Part shown: positions 14,221 to 21,711 of the stretch, one piece after another
Numbering within the stretch: the first letter of the stretch is position 1
Layout of the letters: every line of letters begins with the position of its first letter
Assembly: GCF_004337695.1 (NCBI RefSeq)
Contig: NZ_SJXJ01000006.1
Location: 210,090 to 274,089 of the forward strand
Direction: 5' to 3'
DNA length: 64,000 nucleotides
DNA from: Tenacibaculum sp. M341
Lineage (GTDB): Bacteria > Bacteroidota > Bacteroidia > Flavobacteriales > Flavobacteriaceae
Program-made: the position numbers and the translations under genes
Notes under the pieces: model-generated
Databases searched by the model: none
Told to the model about the DNA's origin: nothing
What the model saw: only the letters and a program-made list of their open reading frames with translations

Positions 14221-16897
14221 TTAAATAAAAGCTGCCTTTTAGTCTCATTGTGGCATTTGTTACTGGGTTGCTTTTTAAGAATGTGTTATATAGATTTTTA
14301 TCTGCACTTGTTTTTAGTTTTATTTTTATAAAACCTAGTTCAAAATTTGAATTAATTGAATAAAAGTCTGTATTCCAACCTGAAAATTCCTCAACTATTA
14401 CTTGTGATATTCCGTCAGAAGAAATGTATTTATTGTTGATTTTCTCATAAGGGTCAATAATTAGTATGTTTAACGGTGAGTTTGATCCTTCTAAACCACC
14501 AGTTATATCGTCTAATGTTACAATAAAGTCTACTCTATCACCTAGATATCTATAACTGCCTTTCATTTGACCAGTGTATTCATTTCCATTAGCTGGTAGT
14601 ATTTTAGGGGTTAATATTCCGCTTCCCTGTATTAATGAATGATTATCAACATATTGTTTTGTTGTAAAATCATTTTGATCTTTAGGTGTTTTACCAGAAA
14701 CTCTTCCTAAAAAATCAGCTACTTTTACCTCTTCTGTATTTCGATTGTCTGTAAAATAGAGTATCATTTTATCTGTTCCTCCGTTGATGTCTTTGTTTAC
14801 AGGTGTCTTAAAATTAATTCTATCGCTGTTTGCAATAATTTGTAATCCTCTTTCAGAATGATCGTTTTTAATTTCAAAAGATTTGCCTAGTAAGGTTGTT
14901 GTTCCTCCATTTGCGTTACATAATAGTCCTTCTGTATTAATAACCTGACTTCTTAGTCTTGCGGGTGAATTAATAATGATATCTTTTTTATCTGTGATAT
15001 TGCCTTCTTCTAATATGGATTTTAGATCTGGTGTTTTACTTTCGGTGTTATTTAAAAGCGTGCTAAAATCTACCGTGAAGGTAGAATTATCTTCACGCTT
15101 AAAAGTAGCAATACCGTTGGTGTCAACAGTGCCTGAAACTAAACGAGCTAAATTGGTGTCGTCTAAATAGGTGTTTAGGTCAATCTCTTTGACAATTGTA
15201 TTGTTCTTTAATAATGCTAGTTTGTTGTTTGTAATTTCGGAAAGTGTATATTCAGGAATTAAGTTGTCTAATTCTTTGCTTGTTATAAAAGGGAATTCAC
15301 CTTCTCCATTATTTATTAAATCAGAAGTAGTTTCTAAATATTTCCAAGAGGAAACATTTTCTATTTTTTTATCATCAATAAAAAACTCTTCTGATACTAT
15401 CAAGTTATCATTGTTTAGGACAGTTCTTCGAGTGGCTATTTTATTGGTTTCAATTGTGTCGTATGTGTTTTGCCTTACAGTGACAGGACCAGTAGTTTTT
15501 TTTCCAGACTCGTTTGTGATAAAATAGTTTCCAATACTGTTTGGGGTAGAGGTTCCGCCAAATCCAGAAATAGGAATCAGTATATTGTTTTCTTTTTTGC
15601 CCCAATAACTCCAGTGTGGTAAAGTTTCTCCAGTAAGATCTTTGAATCTATTGTAGAGTTTATGATAAATGTGTTGTACGGAGTTTGCTTTGCCTGTATG
15701 TGGGTTGATAGTATGTATAATTCCTGAGTCTATCCTATAGTTAGATGCTAAATTTTCATTATTGAAATTATAAATAATTCCTTTATATCTAAGTCCAGAT
15801 ATTGTCGGATTGTTTTCGTTGAAATATATATATTCTATAGTGTCTGTTGTTATTGTTTCTTTATGGTTTTCTACAATAACAGTTCGTTCTATTGTTTGAG
15901 TTTTGTTTTTAATAAAGTCAGTTTGAGTATCATCGGTTTGATTCCAGTCCGCTTGTAGTTGATTTGAGTTATTTGTATTTTGTTGATCAACCTTTCTTAT
16001 AGCTCCAGATGAGTCTATAGTGATATATTGATCTGTTTCTGAGTTTCCTTCATCTAGTTCTGTTAATTTTAGTTTTTCAATTTCAATGGTTTTAGTGCTT
16101 AAATCACCTTTAATAGTATTACCAATATTAAGTTGATTACTAATATTATGTCCTCCTATTTCTATATTAGAACCAATTATAATATTTCTACTACCACTTC
16201 CATCCGTTGTAACAGAATTCCCTCCTATAATTACATTATCATTAAAGTTAACTCTATCTTCAGCAGCTCTAGAACCTATAACAACATTATTATTAGAATT
16301 GTTATTTCCGTTATTTCCTAATCCTCCTAAAACAGATTTGCCTATTAATACATTATCATCTCCAACACCATCAAGAATTGCATCTTTACCAATCACAATA
16401 TTGTTGATTCCTCTAGTTTCTCCTTCGGAGTAAGGGGTTTCTTCTGTTCCTATCAAAATACTATTAAAATTAGATTGAGCATCACTCAAGCTATCTATAG
16501 ATAAAGAAGTAGCTGGTAAATTACTAAAATCCACTGTAAAGGTAGAATTATCATCGCGTTTAAAAGTAGCAATACCATCAGTGTCTACAGTTCCAGAAAC
16601 TAAACGAGCCAAATTGGTGTCGTCTATATAATTTGAAAGATCAATCTCTTGAATAATGCTGTTGTTTTTTACTAAGCCTATCTTGTTATTTGAGATTTTT
16701 GTTAGTGAGTATTCAGGTAGCCGTTGTTCTTCGGTAACTGTAACTTCTCCATTTTCGTCAATTACAAATCGTCTATTAGGTTTTCCTGTTTCTTGTTTGC
16801 TGTCTATGTAGCTATCAATTAAGTGAACGAATTGTTCTTCTGTAGGTACGTCACCTTTTTCAAAGTACGTTTTTATGGTCTTCTTATCCTGTTTCAT
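14195..16897 (-). CDS. Large tail-fibre-like protein with YadA-type head repeats
   Basis: A 900-residue protein without signal peptide or transmembrane helix. The N-terminus (1-35, TYFEKGDVPTEEQFVHLID) is a module seen at the start of Bacteroidota phage-tail-like fibres. Residues 60-127 and about 549-617 are near-identical repeats (ETDLN..NLARLVSGTVDT, TFKRxDNSTFTVDFS). Residues about 145-260 contain NxxIGxxA-type repeats (NIVIGKDAI, NVLIGKS, NVVIGSRAA, NVIIGGNSV), like the trimeric beta-roll of YadA heads. A LQADWNQTDDTQTDFIKNK linker typical of phage fibres follows. The C-terminal about 150 residues are unique and would be the receptor-binding part. Role inferred: adhesin or fibre. Confidence 0.75.
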   Translation of the reverse strand: MKQDKKTIKTYFEKGDVPTEEQFVHLIDSYIDSKQETGKPNRRFVIDENGEVTVTEEQRLPEYSLTKISNNKIGLVKNNSIIQEIDLSNYIDDTNLARLVSGTVDTDGIATFKRDDNSTFTVDFSNLPATSLSIDSLSDAQSNFNSILIGTEETPYSEGETRGINNIVIGKDAILDGVGDDNVLIGKSVLGGLGNNGNNNSNNNVVIGSRAAEDRVNFNDNVIIGGNSVTTDGSGSRNIIIGSNIEIGGHNISNQLNIGNTIKGDLSTKTIEIEKLKLTELDEGNSETDQYITIDSSGAIRKVDQQNTNNSNQLQADWNQTDDTQTDFIKNKTQTIERTVIVENHKETITTDTIEYIYFNENNPTISGLRYKGIIYNFNNENLASNYRIDSGIIHTINPHTGKANSVQHIYHKLYNRFKDLTGETLPHWSYWGKKENNILIPISGFGGTSTPNSIGNYFITNESGKKTTGPVTVRQNTYDTIETNKIATRRTVLNNDNLIVSEEFFIDDKKIENVSSWKYLETTSDLINNGEGEFPFITSKELDNLIPEYTLSEITNNKLALLKNNTIVKEIDLNTYLDDTNLARLVSGTVDTNGIATFKREDNSTFTVDFSTLLNNTESKTPDLKSILEEGNITDKKDIIINSPARLRSQVINTEGLLCNANGGTTTLLGKSFEIKNDHSERGLQIIANSDRINFKTPVNKDINGGTDKMILYFTDNRNTEEVKVADFLGRVSGKTPKDQNDFTTKQYVDNHSLIQGSGILTPKILPANGNEYTGQMKGSYRYLGDRVDFIVTLDDITGGLEGSNSPLNILIIDPYEKINNKYISSDGISQVIVEEFSGWNTDFYSINSNFELGFIKIKLKTSADKNLYNTFLKSNPVTNATMRLKGSFYLSNEKPVLF

Positions 16898-16917
16898 TTA
16901 AATTGCTTTTAAAACTG

Positions 16918-16948
16918 CAATATTAATCTGTGGTAGCTATTTTGACAA
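16918..16948 (-). promoter_or_regulatory. Possible promoter of the fibre gene
   Basis: Minus strand TTG (16948-16946), 19-20 bp spacer, TAATATTG (16925-16918), one mismatch from consensus. The ATG at 16897 is 20 bp downstream. Confidence 0.4.
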
Positions 16949-17016
16949 TCTTTTGATAGCAATCATTCTGTTGTTTCAGTAGTTATGATGATTTTGTTAG
17001 AAACTGTAGTGAAGAA

Positions 17017-17048
17017 AAAGAGCTGTTAGAAAATGCTAACAGCTCTTT
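17017..17048 (-). terminator. Terminator of the peptidoglycan hydrolase gene
   Basis: 13-bp stem AAAGAGCTGTTAG / CTAACAGCTCTTT with 6-nt loop and a minus-strand T-tract. It isolates the hydrolase transcript from the fibre gene. Confidence 0.85.
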
Positions 17049-17057
17049 GTTTTATTC

Positions 17058-17492
17058 TTAGAATTTATTTTTTTTCAATTTTCTAAAGTCTAGAATTCGG
17101 TTCTTTGGATACGCTTTTATACTTACACTATTTCCCTGATTTCCTCCTAGCAAATAAACATAACGTTTTGATTCTTTTATTAAAAAACCTACATGTCCTT
17201 TCCAGCTAGTAGGATCTTCTCTCCATAATACAACTACATCGCCGGGTTGCGGTGAGTTTGTTGATTCACCAACGCCCAGCCAGCTCCTTGCATTTAATTT
17301 TTTTGAATGTTCAAATCCAGCCTCTTTTGCTACCCAGTTAGCAAAAGCGCTACACCAAGCCGTTTCGTCTTTAAATTTTGATTGTTCAAATCCTATAGAC
17401 GTGAAGTAGTTGATGATTTGTGGATGATCTTTCATTCCTTTTACTTCCTTTACTCCATACTGTGATAAAGCTACAGATAAAACATTATTCAT
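17058..17492 (-). CDS. CHAP/NlpC-like peptidoglycan hydrolase (TIGR02594-like)
   Basis: A 144-residue single-domain papain-fold cysteine peptidase or amidase. The catalytic set is visible: Cys47 in ETAWCSAFANWVAKEAG, His100 in WKGHVGFL and a polar Asn118 in GGNQGNSVS. The domain resembles the TIGR02594 family common among phage endolysins and toxin-like hydrolases. It has no signal peptide, so release would need a holin, lysis or another export route; no holin-like gene is seen beside it. It is monocistronic and its upstream region carries two copies of the ATGTTTGWAT motif shared with the repressor region. Confidence 0.8.
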   Translation of the reverse strand: MNNVLSVALSQYGVKEVKGMKDHPQIINYFTSIGFEQSKFKDETAWCSAFANWVAKEAGFEHSKKLNARSWLGVGESTNSPQPGDVVVLWREDPTSWKGHVGFLIKESKRYVYLLGGNQGNSVSIKAYPKNRILDFRKLKKNKF

Positions 17493-17648
17493 ACAATTGT
17501 TTGTTTTTTTACCTGCAGATAAAATTTATTGTTTGAAGATTCTCTTTCTTTTTTCTTTACCGAATTTGGGTTTAATCTAAACTTAATTGGTTCTGCGAGG
17601 TTTGAGGTTAAAAATATGTTCTAGTTAAGTTATGAGAACAATACAAAT

Positions 17649-17690
17649 ATACAAACATTTTACTGTTTATACAAACATATTACTGTTTTT
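17649..17690. promoter_or_regulatory. Tandem 20-bp direct repeat with two operator-like motifs
   Basis: Two adjacent 20-bp units (17651-17670 and 17671-17690) differ at two positions. Each boundary carries ATACAAACAT (17649-17658, 17669-17678), the reverse complement of ATGTTTGTAT. The second also forms TATGTTTG, a consensus -7 box on the minus strand. The region lies about 160 bp before the hydrolase ATG. Candidate binding site of the S24 repressor. Confidence 0.55.
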
Positions 17691-17730
17691 ATTTTGCTTT
17701 AAGTTGGTTTTTTTTGTGTTTTTTACAAAC

Positions 17731-17773
17731 AAAAGTGTCGTTATGTTTAATTTTCAAACATAACGACACTTTT
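17731..17773 (-). terminator. Strong terminator of the DUF2589 operon
   Basis: Perfect 18-bp stem AAAAGTGTCGTTATGTTT / AAACATAACGACACTTTT with a 7-nt loop, 19 bp after the last gene of the operon. The loop-proximal arm reads TTCAAACATA, also close to the operator motif. Confidence 0.85.
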
Positions 17774-17791
17774 AAGTCTGTTTAAGGTTAA

Positions 17792-18337
17792 CTAAATGCT
17801 CTCAATATCTATTTCTTCGCCTATGATTATCAAAACGTCTGTTTTGTTGATTAGGTTGGTAATTTGCATAGTGATTCCATTTAACTGAGGATGTTGCTTG
17901 CAAAAACTCCATATTCTCTCTAAAAAAAGCGTAAAATTTTCAGAAGGATTGTATTTGAATTGATTAGTTTGATACACGACCCCCAATAGCTGTGTGATCA
18001 AACTTTTGGCATTTTCTAATTTAATTTGAAATCCTTCGTATAAATTCCATAAATCTTCTTGAGATTGCGTTAGTAAACTTGCGCAAAATTGTAATTGTTC
18101 ACGTTTTTTGTTTCTTAAATCCTTAGGGATAAAAGCGGACAATTCTCCTCTTTTTGTGGCAAATTTAGAAGCCTCGGTAATTCTGAGTTTTTGAAGCAAC
18201 TCTTCAGTTTCAATTAGCCAATCTCTTAATGTTTTTGAGCTTGTGGCTCTTTTGTGCTCAATGCTATTTACAATAAAGTGCACTTGAGAAAGCTGTTTTT
18301 CCAATCGATTGATGGTGTCTATAATTGATCTTTTCAT
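17792..18337 (-). CDS. Unknown helical protein of the DUF2589 operon
   Basis: A 181-residue, predicted all-helical soluble protein with a basic N-terminal half (MKRSIIDTINRLEKQLSQVHFIV) and an acidic end (GEEIDIESI). No signal peptide, membrane segment or catalytic motif is visible and no family is recognised. It begins 7 bp after the 438-codon gene stops and is the last gene before the 18-bp-stem terminator, so it is co-transcribed with DUF2589. A structural or chaperone-like partner of the two upstream products is one guess, unsupported by homology. Confidence 0.7.
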   Translation of the reverse strand: MKRSIIDTINRLEKQLSQVHFIVNSIEHKRATSSKTLRDWLIETEELLQKLRITEASKFATKRGELSAFIPKDLRNKKREQLQFCASLLTQSQEDLWNLYEGFQIKLENAKSLITQLLGVVYQTNQFKYNPSENFTLFLERIWSFCKQHPQLNGITMQITNLINKTDVLIIIGEEIDIESI

Positions 18338-18344
18338 GGCTTTT

Positions 18345-19607
18345 TTATTCAGGCAATAGTTTGGTGTCTACGTCTCCTTTTTCATTTTCTGATGAATGCC
18401 ATTCTAGTCCTTCTTCATTCAATGTCATTTTTATTTGCATCACATTTTCAGGTTTTAAATCCTGAAGTTTATGGCTTTCAACGATCACTTTTGTTTTTTG
18501 GCTTTCTACTTTTCGTTCTTTAATAGAAGAGGCTAAAGTTGTTTCTAATTTTTTGTTTACGGGTTCGGTTACAACGAAATTTCTGATAAAAGGAATGTAT
18601 TGTGAAGAAAATTCTTCGATAAATTGAATTAATGCAATTTTAGGATCTGTGCCTCTTTCTAGAAAGTCTATCAAATCTGATACCTCGGAAGAGTAATTAT
18701 AATTTTGTGTTCCTGGAGTTAATGTGTAAATATTATTTAATTTTTGAGCATAATTGATTAAAAAACTAGTCATTTTAGCATAAAAATTTTGACTAGCCAC
18801 AAAATTTCCTCTCGAAAACAATTCAGCTTTTAATTTCTCTTCAGCTTCACTAATGTTAATTGGCTTTTCAAAATAATGATGTGTGTTATTGATAATTAAA
18901 GTAGCGTAATTTTCAAGTAATTCTGTGTGGTAATACACAAGTTCAGTGTCTTTATCAAGAGTATTTATTCTTGCTTGCTCTAAAAACTCTATTCCTTGGT
19001 AAACAATTGTTTGAATTCTGTCTTTTATTTCTTCGTCTGGAATAGGTGAATTGAATACTTTCTCTAGAGCTTCAATGGTAAGGTTATTGAATTTTTTAGG
19101 ATCAATAGGTTTAAAAAATATTTGTAACAATAAAAAAAGCTCTCCTTTAAGTTTGCTCTTATCTGTATTTTCAAAATAGAGATCTAAAAAAGCATTACTT
19201 ATTTTATTTACATAATTTTTTAACGCAGTTTCTTTTTCTTTTCCTGCTTTTATTTCCTTTTCTAAGTTGGTTATTTCGTTTGAAATTACCGATTTTAATT
19301 TAGTTGAGAAGTTTCTTTCAAATGACGTTTGTTGTGCAACATCTTTTAAAATAGCATATGTTTTTGAATTAAAATTTACATTGTCAACCGGTTGATAATC
19401 TTTTTCGTACGAGTTCTCTAAAGCGCCAATTGCAACAGGAATAGTAAGTTCTATGTTTTGTGCTTTAAATCTTGGTATTGAAAAATGCTTTAATAAATCG
19501 TGTTTTGCAAATTGTTCTGCAATTTCTAAAGATTTTAAATCAGACATCATTCTTGCTTCTGAAATACTGCTAGTTATACCACCTAAATATTCGTTAAGAT
19601 CTATCAT
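18345..19607 (-). CDS. Unknown protein of the DUF2589 operon
   Basis: A 420-residue soluble, mostly helical protein when started at 19607 (MIDLNEYLGGITSSISEARMM). The frame extends to 19661, but that start lies in the intercistronic hairpin, and the initial GxITSSISEARxxSDLKSLEIAE resembles the N-terminal layout of the DUF2589 protein (short strand then amphipathic helix). Residues about 100-140 form a coiled coil. The region VTEPVNKKLETTLASSIKERKVES precedes a C-terminal beta segment (VMQIKMTLNEEGLEWH). No family is recognised. Position between DUF2589 and the 181-residue gene argues for a shared complex. Confidence 0.7.
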   Translation of the reverse strand: MIDLNEYLGGITSSISEARMMSDLKSLEIAEQFAKHDLLKHFSIPRFKAQNIELTIPVAIGALENSYEKDYQPVDNVNFNSKTYAILKDVAQQTSFERNFSTKLKSVISNEITNLEKEIKAGKEKETALKNYVNKISNAFLDLYFENTDKSKLKGELFLLLQIFFKPIDPKKFNNLTIEALEKVFNSPIPDEEIKDRIQTIVYQGIEFLEQARINTLDKDTELVYYHTELLENYATLIINNTHHYFEKPINISEAEEKLKAELFSRGNFVASQNFYAKMTSFLINYAQKLNNIYTLTPGTQNYNYSSEVSDLIDFLERGTDPKIALIQFIEEFSSQYIPFIRNFVVTEPVNKKLETTLASSIKERKVESQKTKVIVESHKLQDLKPENVMQIKMTLNEEGLEWHSSENEKGDVDTKLLPE

Positions 19608-19650
19608 AGTTGTTTTGTTTAAATTGAAAAAGGAAATATTTTGAGAAATA

Positions 19651-19673
19651 GGCCATTCCAAAAAGGAATGGCC
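19651..19673 (-). other. Intercistronic hairpin in the DUF2589 operon
   Basis: GGCCATTCC / GGAATGGCC with a 5-nt A/T loop between the DUF2589 stop (19693) and the next ATG (19607). No U-tract follows, so it is more likely an mRNA-stabilising or partial-attenuation stem than a full terminator. Confidence 0.6.
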
Positions 19674-19692
19674 ATAATTAGAGAATTATAAA

Positions 19693-20316
19693 TTAAGAAT
19701 TAACGGTAGCAATACCATCTTCTAAAAGATCTAATACTCTTTCTAAGCCAACTGGTAATTCATCATTCACAGCTTTTACTCTTACACCTAAGTTATAAGT
19801 TTTGTCAACTTTAATTCCTTGTGAAGTGTTTCTTTTGTATGAGGCAGAAGCTTTAAATCTAATTCTTCTGAATTTTAAACCTAATTCAGCGCTTGCTCCA
19901 AACTCAGATGAAATATCTTTTGTTTCTGTAGAGCTTAATCTAGCATTAAAATCAATGTTTACTTCATCAATACGAATTGAAGGAACCGTTAACATTGTTA
20001 AAAATGGAACTTTGATTCTTACTTTGCTGTCTAAAAACTCAGTAGTTGTGTCTGTAGTTCCTGGTAATCCCTCATCAGATAATTGATCTGCAGTTTTACC
20101 TAAATGCGGGTTAGGGATTGATTTGTTGTATTCAAAATCTACATAGCGTAATGCATCTGGTTTACTGTCATCGTCGTCTTTAGCAAAACCAACTTCTTTA
20201 ATAAAGTCTACAGTAGCCATAGAAGCTTCTGTCTGTGCCTCAATAGCAGCCTGTAAAGGTCCTCCTATGTATACGTTAAAATCCAAACTGTTTAATTCCG
20301 GTACTAAATTTGCCAT
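19693..20316 (-). CDS. DUF2589 domain protein
   Basis: A 207-residue protein when started at 20316 (MANLVPELNSLDF). The upstream extension to 20433 is rejected because its codons have no family-like character. The N-terminal helix (IGGPLQAAIEAQTEASMATVDFI) followed by a beta-rich part with KVRIKVPFLTMLTVPSIRI and a repeat-like FNARL/KFRRIRFKASASY pattern, and the end ELPVGLERVLDLLEDGI, match what I recall of DUF2589 (PF11655). No signal peptide. Function of the family is unknown. First gene of a three-gene operon, driven from a promoter 350 bp upstream and adjacent to repressor-type motifs. An abundant structural role is inferred. Confidence 0.75.
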   Translation of the reverse strand: MANLVPELNSLDFNVYIGGPLQAAIEAQTEASMATVDFIKEVGFAKDDDDSKPDALRYVDFEYNKSIPNPHLGKTADQLSDEGLPGTTDTTTEFLDSKVRIKVPFLTMLTVPSIRIDEVNIDFNARLSSTETKDISSEFGASAELGLKFRRIRFKASASYKRNTSQGIKVDKTYNLGVRVKAVNDELPVGLERVLDLLEDGIATVNS

Positions 20317-20748
20317 ATTAATTATTTTTAAAAAGGTTAATGGGTGTTTACTCTGTTGTTTTAATTGGATTTTCAACTTTCTCCAATCTGTCGAGCTAGA
20401 ATGAGAGAAATAATATTGTTTTGTTAAAGACACTTAGGTTAGCGCTACGACACTAAGAAGCCTGCAGAGCAAATAATGATTATTTCTGTTTCTTTCTAAA
20501 AGTTTCTTCTCTTACGATTGGAAACTCAACTTAATAAAATGTTTGAATTAAATGTTGAGGTTTTAAAAAATTGAAATTCTTTCAAATAAAAACCTCTAAG
20601 GAGAGATTGCTAAAATTATACAAATGTTTGAATTTTGATGTTTTTTTGTATATTAGCGTTCAAATACATTACAAATATATAACTTTTTACAATATAAATC
20701 AAATAAATTACAGTTTTTTTTGTAAAAAGTTTTATCTAATTCAAACAT
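20317..20748. promoter_or_regulatory. Divergent control region with repressor-type operators
   Basis: 432 bp between DUF2589 (-) and the S24 repressor (+). The 10-mer ATGTTTGAAT occurs at 20539-20548 and 20624-20633 (plus) and 20739-20748 (minus), the last ending exactly at the repressor ATG. The best minus-strand promoter (20672-20702) lies between the second and third copies. This is the layout of an autoregulated phage-type switch. Confidence 0.6.
20672..20702 (-). promoter_or_regulatory. Promoter of the DUF2589 operon
   Basis: Minus strand TTG (20702-20700), 20-bp spacer, TATATTTG (20679-20672), exact consensus. Implies a leader of about 350 nt before the ATG at 20316. Confidence 0.6.
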
Positions 20749-21549
20749 ATGGATATATCGGATAGAATTGCAGCTATTAGAGATAAGTTTAATTTAAACA
20801 ACTTCTCTATGTCTAAAAAAATTGGTGTTACGGGTACAACAGTAGATAGTATTGTAAACGGTAGACCTCAATCTGATGGTTCGAGAAAAAAAACAAAACC
20901 GGGTTATGATGTGTTGACTTCTATTATTAATGAATTCAATATTAATCCAGATTATTTATTTGGTAAGAGTAGTATCATGTTGAGAGATTCTAACTTATAT
21001 AACTCTAACTATACAGGTACTCCTCAAGTAGTTTCTACAGGTTCAGATGGTAATGAAAATGTGATTTTTGTTCCTACACAAGCCAGAGCTGGCTATTTAG
21101 ATGGGTATGGAGATATTGAGTATATTGAAAAATTACCTACTTTTCACATGCCTAGATTAAGTAATGGATCGTTCCGTTGTTTTGAAGTTCAAGGGAATTC
21201 AATGGTTCGTACTTTTTTTGATGGAGATTTAGTTTTTGGTAAATATGTTGAAGATTTATATGATATTAAAGATGGGAGAGTATATGTGATTGTTAGTAAA
21301 AATGATGGAATTGTTTTAAAACGTGTTATTAATAGAATTGAAGAGCGAGGGAAATTAATTCTTAAAAGTGATAATAAAGATGGTAACTTTCCAACATATA
21401 CAATTAATGCAGATGAGATAATGGAGGTTTGGTATGTTACCATGTATGCTTCTAAGCAAATGCCAGAGCCAGTTGATATTTATGATCGTTTACATGATTT
21501 AGAAAGTCAGTTAGTGGCGCTTCAAGAGCAAATCAATAACAAGAATTAA
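20749..21549 (+). CDS. LexA/CI-like S24 transcriptional repressor
   Basis: A 266-residue repressor. Residues 1-70 are an XRE/CI-type helix-turn-helix (FSMSKKIGVTGTTVDSIVNGRP, INPDYLFGKSS). Residues about 110-245 are an S24 peptidase domain: putative self-cleavage site Ala114-Gly115 in ARAGYLDGYGD, nucleophile Ser151 in VQGNSMVRTFFDGDLVFG and general base Lys191 in GIVLKRV. A short C-terminal coiled coil (LHDLESQLVALQEQINNK) could aid oligomerisation. The intact Ser/Lys dyad suggests it can be inactivated by RecA-type stress. It is divergent from the DUF2589 operon and its own start codon abuts a candidate operator. Confidence 0.9.
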   Translation: MDISDRIAAIRDKFNLNNFSMSKKIGVTGTTVDSIVNGRPQSDGSRKKTKPGYDVLTSIINEFNINPDYLFGKSSIMLRDSNLYNSNYTGTPQVVSTGSDGNENVIFVPTQARAGYLDGYGDIEYIEKLPTFHMPRLSNGSFRCFEVQGNSMVRTFFDGDLVFGKYVEDLYDIKDGRVYVIVSKNDGIVLKRVINRIEERGKLILKSDNKDGNFPTYTINADEIMEVWYVTMYASKQMPEPVDIYDRLHDLESQLVALQEQINNKN

Positions 21550-21578
21550 CACATAAGTTGTAATATTTTTTTATAAAG

Positions 21579-21617
21579 CCTTTTAACAAAACATTTGTTA
21601 GAAGGTTTTTTGTTTTT
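21579..21617 (+). terminator. Terminator of the S24 repressor gene
   Basis: 12-bp stem CCTTTTAACAAA / TTTGTTAGAAGG (one G-T) with a 3-nt loop, followed by a long T-rich tail. Confidence 0.85.
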
Positions 21618-21711
21618 AAGTGTTTTTCTCCTATTTAAAACAATTGTTTTCCTGTAAATAAGCAGATGAGGTGAGGTTAATTTTACAGTAATTAACTAAA
21701 TTAAAACTAAA

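Noticed and set aside
14976-16321. Plus-strand ORFs inside the fibre gene
   Set aside because: Shadows of low-complexity repeats on the opposite strand.
17641-17690. CRISPR-like array
   Set aside because: Two adjacent 20-bp units without spacers and no cas genes nearby.
14195-20433. Contractile injection system or R-type pyocin
   Set aside because: No sheath, tube, baseplate, spike or AAA ATPase gene; only fibre, hydrolase and DUF2589-type proteins.
13984-21549. Complete prophage
   Set aside because: No integrase, terminase, portal, capsid, tape-measure or tail genes; no att repeats seen.
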